64,000 bases of DNA from Turbatrix aceti. Its lineage: Eukaryota; Nematoda; Chromadorea; Rhabditida; Panagrolaimidae. The position numbers were made by a program, and so were the translations under genes. Below the pieces are notes generated by a model. That model made no database searches. It had not been told where the DNA came from and saw nothing but the letters and a program-made list of their open reading frames with translations. Every line of letters starts with the position of its first letter. Positions within the stretch are counted from its first letter, which is position 1. Shown piece by piece: positions 9,201-20,254 of this stretch. The DNA lies in the NCBI GenBank assembly GCA_963969345.1, contig OZ017768.1, positions 7,650,718 through 7,714,717 on the forward strand. Reading direction: 5' to 3'.

Positions 9201-11711
9201 CGAGTCATCCGTCGACGTCGTTGATTCACCGGAAACTGACGAACTCGAAATTGTTGAGAATGCCGAAATCGTCGACGTCCAATTTGAAGTTTGAGATGTC
9301 GAAGATTCTGTTGTCGTTGAAGTGGAAGTCGGCGGAGTTGCAGAAGTGATATCTGTTGTTGTGGTTGATTCTGCCAAAGTTGTCGTTGGTTCTGTCGTAG
9401 TCGTCGTGGGTTCCATCGTTGTTGTCGTTTGCATGGCAGTTGTGGTAGTCGTAGTACTTGTCGTGGTTGTCGTCGTGGTTGGTTTCAACGTAGTTGTTGT
9501 TGCAGTTGTCGTTGGTTTCGCAGTAGTCGTTGTCGTTGTAGTTGGCGTCGTCGTTTTTACTGTCGTTGTGGGAGTTGTCTCGGTTGTGGTTGTCAGATCA
9601 CACTCCATAGACAGATTCGCTGCGGTAATGTTCGTGAATACAACTAACGGCACTGTTGTCGTCGGTTTCACCGTAGTTGTAGTAGTTGTTGTAGTTGGTT
9701 TCACCGTCGTTGTTGTCGTTGTAGTTGGTTTCACAGTCGTTGTTGTCGTTGTAGTAGGCGTCGTGGTTGTTGTCGTTGTTGTTGTAGAAGGCGTTGTGGT
9801 AGTCGTTGTCGGTTTCAAGGTAGTAGTTGTCGTCGTTGGAGTTGTGGTTGTCGAAGTAATCTCTGTTGTTGTTGTCAGATCACACTCCAAAGACAGATTC
9901 GCAGCGGTAATGTTCGTGAATACAACTAATGGCACTGTTGTCGTCGGTTTCACCGTAGTTGTGGTAGTTGTTGTAGTTGGTTTCACCGTCGTTGTTGTCG
10001 TTGTAGTTGGTTTCACCGTCGTTGTTGTCGTTGTAGTAGGCGTTGTTGTAGTCGTCGTGGTTGTCGTTGTTGTTGTGGTCGGTTTCACCGTTGTTGTAGT
10101 TGGCGTTTCGGTAGTTGTTAATACAGTTGTAGTTGGTTCTAAAGTAGTCGTAGCAGTTGTCGTTGGTTCCTCCGTAGTTGTAGTGGACTCCATGGTAGTT
10201 GTTGACGCAGTTGTAGTAGATTCTACCGTACTCGTTGTAGAAGGCTCCGAGGTGGAAGTTGTCGATTTCATCGAAGTCGTTGAAGAAGGCTCCGAGGTGG
10301 TAGTCGTCGATTCCATCGAAGTCGTTGAAGAAGGCTCTGATGTGGAAGTTGTTGATTCTACCGTACTCGTGGTAGTTTGCTCCGAAGTGGAAGTTGTCGA
10401 TTCTACCGTACTCGTTGTAGTAGGCTCCGAGGTGGTAGTCGTCAATTCCATCGTAGTCGTTGTCGTAACCGGTTGCGTCGTGGAAGATGTTAAATCAGTT
10501 GTACTACTTGTTGTTGGTTCAGAAGTCGTTTCAGTTGTTGACTGCACCGATGTCGTAGATAAAAGCGTTGTTGTTGCAGTATCCCTTGACGACGTTGTGC
10601 CTTCCGCAGTTGTTGTTCGCGAAGATGTCGATGACAATTCCGTCGTGCTCGGCGTTGACGTCAATTCGATAGTCGTTGACGTACTTGACACAATATTGGT
10701 TGTCTCCGGCGTTGTTGATGCTGCTTCATTGTTATCAGTTGTTGCCGAAGTTGATGGATCAGTTGTCGTTTGTGATGTTGTAATTGGATTAGTAGTAGTT
10801 ATAGTCAAATCCGTAGTTGTTGTTGCTGTATCCGCAGCTGTTGTCGACGCTGCCAAAGACGATTCAGTGCTATCAGTTGTTGTAGTTAATTTATCAGCGT
10901 CAGTCGTTGTAAAAGAGTCCATACTAATCGTCGTCGTAGATAACTCCGGAGTTGTTGACAAAGATTTTTGACTCATTTCCGTTGTTGCTGTTAATGATTC
11001 TGACACTGTTGTAGATTCAATGACGGATGTCGTTGTCCAAGAATCCACAGTTGTAGTCCACATCGTTGATACCGCCAATGTTGTCGATCTATCACTTATT
11101 GCAGATGTTGACGCACTCGTCGCCGCTGTTTCCGACACAGTTGTTTCCGGTGTAATCGCAGAAGTCTGTACAACAGGCGAACTTGTAGGTGCAGAACTTA
11201 CCGTGCCACTTTCAGTCGAATCGTACGCTTCAGCATCTCTTTTGTATCTTTTCTGATCTTCGAGAAACCATCCGCCACTATCAATGGAAACAGTTGCAGT
11301 ATCAGAATCGTTACGACTACTGATTGATTTTAAATACAATATGTATCGATACGAACTCATGAGTTCTGATAGTTCCATAATATCTGCTTCGTAGCTACTT
11401 GAAATAGGATTAACGTTGCAAACTGTGACGGCCGGAAAAGCCGTGCCATAAGCGCTTTTTAGTTGAATGTTCGTAACACGGCCGTACTAAAACGGTATGT
11501 AAATAAGCCAGTGTAAACAACAACAACATCCTACCTTGAGATACTGTTTGACAAGTACAGAACAATGCCAGCCGAATCCCGAAAGACATCCTATCAACAA
11601 CAGAGACCAAAATAATCGAAATCTAAGATTTTGACTCTTTGCGATATCAGCGACCAGGGGAATAAAAGATTCCTTAGCTGCAATACGAAAAGCTGGCAGC
11701 GAAAAAGGCAT
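6203..11711 (-). CDS. DEG/ENaC-like channel paralogue lacking its Cys-rich/TM2 end
   Basis: Exons 11711-11535, 11486-6643, 6598-6343 and 6295-6203 join in phase. TM1 (FRLFWSLLLIGCLSGFGW) is followed by FPAVTVCNVNP, a furin-type RYKR, then about 1,400 low-complexity residues: Thr-rich mucin, a Ser-Asp block, and about 38 SSGNNGNGTD decapeptides. The fold then resumes with TYGTCYTFNYNG and ends at GPYTYE. The last codon is followed by GT (GTTCGT), in the same phase as the matching donor of the downstream paralogue. No Cys-rich or TM2 exon follows in the 165 bp before the next gene. The long exon changes frame near 9,050 and back near 7,308, so as written it is interrupted. It is either a pseudogene, a gene with sequence errors in repeats, or an alternative 5' unit using the paralogue's terminal exons. 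I prefer the ATG at 11,711; frames reported further upstream need a TTG start. Confidence 0.6.
7030..8190 (-). repeat. 30-bp minisatellite encoding SSGNNGNGTD
   Basis: About 38 tandem copies of a 30-bp unit (plus strand roughly CCGTTGTTGCCGGAAGAATC) encode Ser-Ser-Gly-Asn-Asn-Gly-Asn-Gly-Thr-Asp with N/S/D exchanges. One unit near 7,305-7,315 has lost a base (TTACCGAAGAATCC against TTGCCGGAAGAATCC elsewhere), which shifts the frame. Confidence 0.9.
8560..9040 (-). repeat. Ser/Asp-rich repeat block in the channel paralogue
   Basis: Units of about 60-70 bp encode STDFSDSNGDSTDSTDSDES with Gly-Gly-Thr-Glu linkers. The block is acidic and extracellular by position, so calcium binding is conceivable but not shown. 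Confidence 0.8.
9250..11250 (-). repeat. Thr-rich mucin-like region with a 289-bp higher-order duplication
   Basis: The minus strand encodes a long Thr/Ser/Val/Lys/Pro mucin-like stretch (TTTTVKPTTTT, STTSTSEPS and similar). Inside it a non-repetitive island, PLVVFTNITAANLSxECDL, occurs twice (about 9,592-9,660 and 9,880-9,948) with its flanks, so a unit of about 289 bp has been duplicated. The plus strand frame of 549 codons here is an artefact of codon composition. Confidence 0.85.
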
Positions 11712-12034
11712 CTTACGGTGACCCTCACGGTAACGTAACTTCGGCGACAAATGAGCATCCTGCCAAGATGTACGCTAGGGGACATGTCAAAAAATCTGCG
11801 GCAAAGGGTTGCTCAGTTACTAATAACAAAGTTCAAATCAAAACGAAAAATAACGTCGTTAAGTGCCACCGCCAGCAACAACCACTAAGATGTTAGCATT
11901 TTTTTTTGCATTTCATAAATAAAATAAAAATACTGATTGACATTGTGCCATTTGGGCATGTATAATTTATTGTTGCAAAACAAAAAGAGAGGTGTGTACC
12001 AAAAGATACAGTATGTATACATCTTGACAGTGTT

Positions 12035-12650
12035 TCAAAGTCGAAAATGGCGAAATGCGTTAAGCAAAGACGATTTACGTTCAGTGTAGCTTCGAGGAGC
12101 ACCAAATTGCCCGGATGAAGCGAGTAATGCCAGTGAATTTTGTACGAGTGTTTCGAGTTTTTCCCGTTGTTCAAGCTGTTTTAGTTTACGGAGCATTAAA
12201 AGATGATTGCAAGAGACGAAAATTATAAAAGTAATAACGACGCCCAGAATTACAAAACTCATGTAAAGTGAGTATATTGCCCTGAAAATTGGCATCTCAG
12301 ACAAAATGATGTGTACTTTAGAGCTTTGATAAAAAAAAATCTCACCTCTCGTACGGATCGGCACCTTTGTATCCCTGAACTTTGCCATGATTATGATGAA
12401 ACTTGCTCTCGACACTCCAAATAATTTCTTTTTCACCCGTTGTATAGTCAGCAGGATCGTAAAATTCGTTACGAATAATTTGTGAGACGCTGTACAAGAC
12501 TACATTTCGATCCTGATGATAAAATGTTTTTGCACGAGAGCGATGCTTGAGTGTTGATGGAAAAAAAGGAGGAGCAAGCGAGAAATTAAAGCCATCCGTA
12601 GCCGATGTCAATACGCATAAAACCAAAGTCGTACGCACCATTGAATGCAT
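12035..12650 (-). CDS. small secreted/single-pass membrane protein, unknown family
   Basis: Two exons, 12650-12346 and 12281-12035, join in phase across a 64-bp intron (donor GTGAGA, acceptor TTTTCAG). The product has about 183 residues. It begins with a likely signal peptide (MVRTTLVLCVLTSATDG; a second ATG three codons upstream is also possible) and a roughly 90-residue ectodomain without cysteines. A transmembrane segment (SLYMSFVILGVVITFIIFVS) follows, then a basic, coiled-coil-prone tail (LRKLKQLEQREKLETLV). I do not recognise the family. A TTTTTTAG acceptor lies 24 bp before the ATG, which could receive either a 5'UTR exon or a spliced leader. It lies 324 bp upstream of the channel paralogue in the same orientation. 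Confidence 0.7.
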
Positions 12651-13049
12651 TCGACGACCGGTATACCTCAGACATCTAAAAAACAACAGACAACAGTAGT
12701 CGATAGGTACATAGTATGTATAGGATCCACTACCGAAGGCTAAGCTAATTGCAACTGAAAAAAAATGGGAAACAAAAAGATCTACTGCTAAAAAAAAACT
12801 CCGAAAACTCGAGTAGGACAAAAATTTGCCTCTGGTGCAACAACAATGGTAGTAGCACCCGAAACGAATCCAAAAGACAGCGAACCAAGTTAATGACTTT
12901 CAATGGCTGTATTGCTTCTTGCAGGGACTCGACTCCGAAAGCCCCCCGATTGGGAAGCAAAATTCATTGACACGACATCCACAACGACAAGGTTTGCAGA
13001 ATGAAAAATTGGCAATAAGAAAAATGAGTTAGCCCCCGTAAATGGGCCA

Positions 13050-14910
13050 GTAGTAATGAAAGGACGTCTGGAAAAAGATATGGCAGACTACACGCTGCCA
13101 CTTTTGTTCCAACGTGGTCATCTTGGAAAAAGTCATTGTATTATAAAGTGCACGATAGCCGTAAAATGCAAGGTTGCAAGGCAACCGAAGCTAAGTATTC
13201 TAAAGTGGCTCTTGCAACAATCAAAACATAAATATAAAACACAACCAGACAACGGCAGCGCCCCCCCCCCCCCCTCAAAAAAATAAAGAAGCCATGACAT
13301 CGGCGTATAAAAGGTTGTTTTCAAGTCTGGTTTGGCTGAGAGCTGACTCCAACTTTCGGTAGCACATATGTATACCTGTTCGATTATGCAACGGCATGAA
13401 AAACGATGCTGCTTTTTGGGCGAGGAATAAAAAATAATGTTTTATCCATGCGACCGTGTTTGACTCGTGTTTTTTTTTCTGTTTTGGTGGGTTATTATGT
13501 GTTGACACGAAAACGATGAGGTAAAACATTTTGTTTACAACATGTTGTAAAATTACTTCTGCCCTTGATCACACTTACTATGTCAGCGTAGATAAAAACA
13601 ACGCCTACGTACGCCAAAAACATAAAACATAAACGTAGTATGTACCCTTAGTTTTGGATTTTAATAAATTCTGATAAATATTATACATAAATTCTCCAGT
13701 GTTCAAGAAACACAGATAAATAAATAGATACCGTATTTAAAAATATATAAAAAAATGATTGATGTCATACAAAACGGTCGTCATGACAGTCAATGTTGGC
13801 ACAACCCATCTTTGGGATAAAACACAAACAATAACATAAATACTCCCACATGACAGCCAAGGTTGTAACTATGACAGAGCCCAGACCATCTTTCAAGTAC
13901 TTTGGTGAAGGGGAAAAACATACAAAAACAGGCAAAGTTATGGGCGTATTTTGCAATCATTTTTCCAACTTTCAAACAAACTTACATTTTATGTGAACGT
14001 GAAGTATCGGTGTTGCCGATGTTGTACAACGCGTTGTATCCGAAAAATGCCGTTTTAGAAAATATCAAAAAAAGTATCAAGTACAAACAATAAAAATAAA
14101 AATAAAAATGTGGATCAATTAAAATAAACCAAAATTTTAAACAGAACAAATCGACTCAAAATTGGAGCGGATTTTATTTCAATGTTTTTTCGCCATTGGC
14201 AATACGGCACGATCTGTGCTCATTGGAACATTATTTTGAATATTTATTTGGTCGCCCTGTGTTCACGGAAATGACATCTTTTTGGCTATAAATTACGTGA
14301 GAATACAGTATGAAGACACGCATTTGAAGATTACACAGAATTTTTAAAACACAGAAATCAAAATTTAGTTTTTTTATGTTTACATCATCGTGCTTACCAA
14401 AAATGCTAAAAAATACATAAACGGCGTCCAAGAAATTAAAAAAAAAAGAAATATGGTTTAAAAACAAAAAAAATGAACGGAAATGAAACAACCTATCAAC
14501 GAATAAACGAAAGAACGGATAAACGAATGTCTACATAGGATAAGAAAATGATGAGTGACCTGTCTCTTTCGATTTTTAATAAAAAAAAAAACAATAAGCC
14601 AACTATAACGCCAAAAAACAATGAAAAGAATAACGATTGGACTGCGACATTGCACAAACGAGTAAGTAACACTACTATTGCAAGTAAGTAACATGCATGA
14701 AAAATCGAGTAAAATCGTAAAAAACACACAAATACAAACGGCAAACGTAATCAGAAAAAAAAGCAGCAAAAAACCGAGTTGGATGTACTGTACTGTACAT
14801 AGACATTGTAATTGTAGCTATGATTAAAAAATGCAGTAATTTTGCAACACCCTGCCGAACCTGAACTGATCATGCACACCGCTCTATCAACCATGATCGA
14901 CTATTATGTA
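13050..14910. other. AT-rich intergenic region, no gene recognised
   Basis: No open frame here has splice context, domain or codon bias that I can support. It holds a poly-C run at about 13,260-13,274 and several A/T homopolymers. It ends at the outer edge of the large palindrome. Confidence 0.6.
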
Positions 14911-16161
14911 TATGCGTTTCAGGTAATGCCAACGCGTTCCAAAATTTAGGGATATTCAGCCACACGCTTTCGCATGGGCGGAATTCAATGTTTACCTCAA
15001 ATCTGGGTAATTAAACCGACGTTCGATCCGTAGATACTGCTTTTGTTAACCTGCTTACGCAAAAAAATTGAATGACCAAGCGATATCATACACATTGCAG
15101 TTTTTAAAGAGACGCAGAGAAAAAGAACCTATAAAGGGAGGGGAGACGTTTTGGGAAGTTAATCCGCAGCAGCACTGCAGTCAGCGGCGAGCGCAGGGTG
15201 GTAGCTTTAATAGAATAAAGCTCTTTGCGCAGTTGATTTTCGAGCGACAAGGAAGTATACTACCACGCGGACTAAATCGGCGTTTTGGCAGCGAAAAGTA
15301 AGGGGAAGGTCTGGCTGCCCAATGTCAGTCGCTACTGCAGTAAAAAAGAGTTTATTGCTCAGCAAGAATGGTCTACTAACAAGTTGCAATAGTCGTCTAG
15401 TCCGTCTATTATTGTCCTTCTGCACACTTTTTTACCATTTTGAGACCCCGGTTCAATTCTATGCACGTTCAAAATTTTTTTATGTTTTTTCCGTTAAACA
15501 AAAAATTAAGAATTTCTCTGTAGAATCTCCGGAGATTCTCCCAGGTAAACAAATTCTTCCGGGAGATTTAAAGATGATGGGAAACAAAAAATAGAAAATC
15601 CGTGTTTTTATAAATTGCTGTAAACAAAAATGCGTTAGCAATGTGCGGAAACGGTACAGAACTGTCCGTTTTGATTTTTATGTCGTTAATTAATTTTTTA
15701 AAAAATAAAAACATCATTGGACGCTTTTTGGCAAGCTGGGTCTCCCGGGAGATTTTCACCCAGGATTCAATCTCCCGGGAGATTTCGCCACCCTGGAAAA
15801 ATGTTGGCATAAAGGCGGATATTTTTGAACAGTTATCAAAAAAAATTTGTTGTGGCTAAACCGATAGATCAATAAATTGTCTAAGCCGCTTAAAAATGCA
15901 CTCGAATGTTATGCACTGCCTCGGGCAGACAAATGCCACAGACTATGCATGTGCGTTTAAAAAATTATTTTGATCCATCGGCGTTTGGCAGTAAGGGGAA
16001 GGGGAATCTCTGGCTGCCCAATGTCAGTCGTTGCTGCAGTAAAAACAGTCTAAAATAATCTCTAAAATAATTGTATGTAAATGTAATTCCACAAAATTTG
16101 TGCTTGCATTTCATTTATTCTCATCACATTATTTAAACAGTTTGTTAGTCAAGAATCGGAA

Positions 16162-16299
16162 TCAGTCAAGTATGTCAACTACGTCGTTAACAACTTTCAG
16201 AGTCGCGCCTCCGGCATTAATAACATCACTGAAAATATTGCCGGCGACAGTCGTTGTGAAGAAAGCGACGAGAAAGAGGATGGTGTACAGGAAGTTCAT
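16162..16299 (-). CDS. 45-residue secreted peptide, copy A
   Basis: A single-exon frame of 45 codons. Residues 1-20 are a clear signal peptide (MNFLYTILFLVAFFTTTVAG); cleavage after VAG would release a 25-residue mature peptide starting NIFSDVINAGGATLKVV and ending DVVDILD. The mature part is acidic and could form an amphipathic helix. It has no cysteine or dibasic site. The gene is the mirror image of copy B across the palindrome centre, and its 5' flank carries the same TATA-like box. Function is unknown: host-defence, signalling or membrane-active roles are all possible. Confidence 0.65.
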   Translation of the reverse strand: MNFLYTILFLVAFFTTTVAGNIFSDVINAGGATLKVVNDVVDILD

Positions 16300-16683
16300 T
16301 GTAGACAGGATGTATCCAAAAGATATGGAATTGTGGAAACTGAGCTAGTATTTATGTTCGCAGAAGTTCAACAATTTTGCTGTCAGATCCGCAAAGTGCT
16401 TTTTCCCAGGTACAAAACTGATGGGATTTTTACAAATTATACAGAAATCAGAGTGCTTTGATGAGAAACTCTCAAGTTTACAGTAGGGTTTTTCCTGCAA
16501 AAAATTATTTCTCATATTCTGCAGGTTTTGCAGAAGCTTGTTTTGTTTTGATGTACTGTAAACTTGAGAGTTTCTCATTAAAGCACTCTGATTTCTGTGA
16601 TATTTGTAAAAATCCAAACAGTGTTGTACATGGGAAAAAGCACTTTGCGGATGTGACAGCAAAATTGTTGAACTTCTGTGGGC

Positions 16684-16690
16684 ATAAATA
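16684..16690 (+). promoter_or_regulatory. TATA-like box of peptide copy B
   Basis: ATAAATA lies 50-56 bp before the ATG. The same box at the same spacing precedes copies C and D, and the whole 5' flank is conserved among copies. The conservation may simply reflect recent duplication. Confidence 0.4.
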
Positions 16691-16739
16691 TGAGCTCGGT
16701 TTTCACAATTCCATATCTTTTGGATACATCCTGTCTACA

Positions 16740-16877
16740 ATGAACTTCCTGTACACCATCCTCCTTCTCGTCGCTTTCTTCACAACGACTGTCGCCGGTA
16801 ATATTTTCAGTGATGTTATTAATGCCGGAGGCGCGGGTCTGAAAGTTGCTGAAGACATCGCTGACATATTTGACTGA
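16740..16877 (+). CDS. 45-residue secreted peptide, copy B
   Basis: This copy begins with signal peptide MNFLYTILLLVAFFTTTVAG, then NIFSDVINAGGAGLKVAEDI and ADIFD. It differs from copy A mainly in the mature C-terminal half (AEDIADIF against VNDVVDIL), while the signal peptide has one change. An ATAAATA box lies upstream and an AATAAA signal at 16,921, so it looks like a complete intronless gene of about 240 bp. The frame can be extended upstream to 16,458, but homology among copies and the signal peptide favour the start at 16,740. Confidence 0.7.
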   Translation: MNFLYTILLLVAFFTTTVAGNIFSDVINAGGAGLKVAEDIADIFD

Positions 16878-18299
16878 TTCCGACTCTTGACTGAAAAAAC
16901 TGTTTAAATAATGTAATGAGAATAAATGAAATGCAAGCACAAATTTTGTGGAATTACATTTACATGTGCGACTGCAAACAATTATTTTAGAGATTATTTT
17001 AGACTGTTTTTACTGCAACAACGACTGACATTGGGCAGCCAGAGATTCCCCTTCCCCTTACTGCCAAACGCCGATGGATCAAAATAATTTTTTAAACGCA
17101 CATGCATAGTCTGTGGCATTTGTCTGCCCGAGGCAGTGCATAACATTCGAGTGCATTTTTAAGCGGCTTAGACAATTTATTGATCTATCGGTTTAGCCAC
17201 AACAAATTTTTTTTGATAACTGTTCAAAAATATCCGCCTTTATACCAACATTTTTCCAGGGTGGCGAAATCTCCCAGGAGATTGCATCCCGGGAGAAAAT
17301 CTTCGGAGATTTTACGGAGAAATTCTCAATTTTTTGTTTAACGGAGAAAACATGAAAAAATTTTGAACGTGCATAGAATTGAACCGGGGTCTCAAAATGG
17401 TAAAAAAAAGTGAGCAGAAGGACAATAATAGACGGACTAGACTATTGCAACTTGTTAGTAGACCATTCTTGCTGAGCAATAAACTCTTTTTTACTGCAGT
17501 AGCGACTGACATTGGGCAGCCAGACCTTCCCCTTACTTTTCGCTGCCAAAACGCCGATTTAGTCCGCGTGGTAGTATACTTCCTTGTCGCTCGAAAATCA
17601 ACTGCGCAAAGAGCTTTATTCTATTAAAGCTACCACCCTGTATTAGCCGCTGACTGCAGTGCTGCTGCGGATTAACTTCCCAAAACGTCTCCCCTCCCTT
17701 TTACACCGTGCGTGCATAGGTTCTTTTTCTCTGCGTCTCTTTAAAAACTGCAATGTGTATGATATCGCTTGGTCATTCAATCTTTTTGCGTAAGCAGGTG
17801 AACAAAAGCAGTATCCACGGATCGAACGTCGGTTTAATTACCCAGATTTGAGGTAAACATTGAATTCCGCCCTAGCGAAGGCTTGTGGCTGAAGACTACT
17901 AAATTTTGGAAAGCATTTGCATAAGCGGATGCACAAAAAAAATCTATGGATTCTCCTTCTCTTAGTGATGATGGTGAAGGACTAGTGTTGTATGCATAAT
18001 CAGGTCCGGTACGTTGTCGTCAGTCATTCTGCCGACTTTTTTACCATTTTGAGTTCCGGTTCAGTTCCGAACATGTTCAAAATGTTTTTTCGACATCAAA
18101 ATGTTGTAAAACACTTTTTTATTACTTTTTTGTTCTCAATCGTTATTTTTGTGCGCGCTCAAGCTTACTATAACGTTGCGAGGGGTCACAAAGTGGTGTA
18201 TCACAAAATATTGTCATTTTGAGTGATTACATGTATTTTTTCATTTGCATGGAAACGCCATGTCACCATGATTTTTATAGTAAGTGTTTCAAATGTAGC

Positions 18300-18575
18300 C
18301 TACCTGAACACCTGCAGGAAGCCAACAAAACGATCCAAACACCCATGTAGAAGTCGTACAACCAATACAAAACGGTCTGTATGTCGTCCAGTGTGTATAA
18401 AACCGGAGCGACTACAGAAGCCCGCCCAGCTACCGTAACGAGGACTTAAAAAATGCAGCCGACAATGAGCACGCCATAAAAAGAGAATAACTTCGCGGGG
18501 CACGTCTTGGAATACACATTTCTTTTTACTGAGCAGATGACACGAATCGCCATGGTGGCATTGCACACCTGGAGG
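18300..18575 (-). pseudogene. possible multi-pass membrane protein exon relic
   Basis: After a CTCCAG acceptor-like site the minus strand reads MAIRVICSVKRN, later LFSFYGVLIVGCIF, then one stop (after a T-run), then VLVTVAGRASVVAPVLYTLD and VLYWLYDFYMGVWIVLL. The frame ends near a GGTAGGC donor-like site. The hydrophobic segments separated by short polar stretches recall a serpentine chemoreceptor exon, but I see no family-defining motif. The in-frame stop makes it a relic at best. Confidence 0.2.
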
Positions 18576-18937
18576 ACGTAGAATGTGTACAAACAAAAGG
18601 AGAAAATATACATCAAGCAATTTTCGCTTGTTGCAAAATTTTCTATTAACTATTACTAAAAAAAATTTGTTCCCGCACAAGTTTTTTTTACGTTCAAAAC
18701 TAAAATTTACGGCGTCTGTGAAGGACCTCTATCGGTTCATATTCTGCAGACAGCTCAGTCATTCATTACGATAAATATTTTCAATTGTTTCCGATCTGAA
18801 AACCATTTTTCATTTCACAATTTGTACCTGGGAAAAAGCACTTTGCGGATGTGACAGCAAAATTGTTGAACTTCGGGGGGCATAAATACGAGCTCGGTTT
18901 TCACAATCCCATATCTTTTGGATACATGCTGTCTACA

Positions 18938-19075
18938 ATGAACTTCCTGTACACCATCCTCCTTCTCGTCGCTTTCTTCACAACGACTGTCGCCGGCAAT
19001 ATTTTCAGCGATGTTATTAATGCCGGAGGCGCGACTCTGAAAGTTGTTAACGACGTAGTTGACATACTTGACTGA
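18938..19075 (+). CDS. 45-residue secreted peptide, copy C
   Basis: Signal peptide as in copy B, mature part NIFSDVINAGGATLKVVNDV and VDILD, identical in the mature region to copy A. ATAAATA at 18,882-18,888 and AATAAA at 19,118-19,123 frame a short intronless gene. The four intact frames with almost unchanged signal peptides suggest recent duplication, purifying selection, or both. Confidence 0.7.
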   Translation: MNFLYTILLLVAFFTTTVAGNIFSDVINAGGATLKVVNDVVDILD

Positions 19076-19892
19076 TTCCGATTCTTGACTGACAAACTGT
19101 TTAAATAATGTGATGAGAATAAATGAAATGCAAGCACAAATTTTGTGGATCGACATTTGTATATAAACATTGGTTGTAGAATAGTATAACCAGTATCATC
19201 GGATCAGGGTTGGGGTAAACGTTCGCATTCATTCGTATTTGTTTGCCAACAAATTTGATTTTTTATGTTTGTTTGCGAAAATATTTCGAATTATCAAACA
19301 TATAAAATGGACACAAGATGTGGCAACTTTGGCCAGTGATAAAGTTTAAAACGGACCGGTGATTTTTAAATCAAAAAAAAAGAGAGAGAGATCCGTTTAT
19401 CGCCGAGAAGCGTGGTGCCGCTATTTTATCTTGTTGCCCATGTTTTTCTCCATAAGAAATTCCCGATGAAAAAAACAGCCCAGTGTCGCCCATGAAGGCG
19501 CGCTTTATCGATGCTGCAGCCAAAAATTTTTTAAAACGCTCAAATCAAAAGAGAGTAAACCGTTTGAGTAGAGGTTGTGTCATCGCCTGTTCCATATTCC
19601 TAAATCGGCACGCATACTCTCTCTTAAATTACCGATCCGTTTTTGACTTTGTCATAGACCAAAATTGCCACAAGTTGTGTCCATTTTATGTTTGATAATT
19701 CGAAGTATTTTCGCAAACAAAAAAAACCGGATTTGTTGACAAAGAAATACGAATGAATACGAAGGTTTACCCGAACCCTGATCCGAAGATACAGGTTACA
19801 CTTTTATATAACTGTACATCCACAAAATTTGTGCTTGCATTTTATTTATTCTCATCACATTATTTAAACAGTTTGTCAGTCAAGAATCGGAA

Positions 19893-20030
19893 TCAGTTAA
19901 ATATGTCAGCGATGTCTTCAGCAACTTTCAGACCCGCGCCTCCGGCACCAATAACATCTTTGAAAATATTGCCGGCGACAGTCGTTGTGAAGAAAGCGAC
20001 GAGAAGGAGGATGGTGTACAGGAAGTTCAT
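19893..20030 (-). CDS. 45-residue secreted peptide, copy D
   Basis: Signal peptide identical to copies B and C, mature part NIFKDVIGAGGAGLKVAEDI and ADIFN. This copy is the least acidic (Lys for Ser at mature position 4, Asn for the final Asp). A TATA-like box lies at 20,080-20,086 on the minus strand. Its 5' flank is a mirror image of the flank of broken copy E. Confidence 0.7.
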   Translation of the reverse strand: MNFLYTILLLVAFFTTTVAGNIFKDVIGAGGAGLKVAEDIADIFN

Positions 20031-20254
20031 TGTAGACAGGATGTATCCAAAAGATATGGAATTGTGAAAACCGAGCTCATATTTATGCCCACAGAAGTTC
20101 AACAATTTTGCTGTCACATCCGCAAAGTGCTTTTTCTCAGGTACAAGTGATGGGATTTTTACAAGTTTCACAGAAATCAGAGTGCTTTGATGAGAAACTC
20201 TCAAGTTTACAATAGGGTTTTTCCTGCAAACGATCATTTTCTCGTATTCTGCAG

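Larger units (their letters stand above)
14915..17925. repeat. about 3-kb palindrome (inverted repeat) carrying two divergent peptide genes
   Basis: Left arm (about 14,915-16,480) and right arm (about 16,560-17,925) are reverse complements of each other over nearly their whole length. Examples: CCAAAATTTAG at 14,940 pairs with CTAAATTTTGG near 17,905; the stretch ending ATCGGCGTTTGGCAG near 15,992 pairs with CTGCCAAACGCCGAT near 17,080. The right arm lacks about 190 bp present in the left (around 15,540-15,720). The centre is a short imperfect spacer around 16,480-16,560. No transposase frame is visible, so this is a non-autonomous foldback element or a palindromic duplication. Confidence 0.8.
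18820..20150. repeat. second palindrome carrying peptide copies C and D (convergent)
   Basis: The segment 18,820-19,335 is repeated in reverse complement at about 19,670-20,150. The outer parts hold peptide copies C (+) and D (-). The inner parts hold a conserved stretch that reads TTTATGTTTGATAATTCGAA at about 19,684 and its inverse near 19,290. A 330-bp unpaired centre separates the arms and contains no gene I can support. Confidence 0.75.

Noticed and set aside
9322..10971. 549-codon Val-rich open frame on the plus strand
   Set aside because: Same artefact, opposite the Thr-rich part of the upstream channel unit.
15440..15470. GGTTCAATTC box resembling a tRNA T-arm in the palindrome arm
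   Set aside because: I found no matching A box or cloverleaf stems around it, in any of the three copies, so neither a tRNA nor a tRNA-derived SINE is supported.
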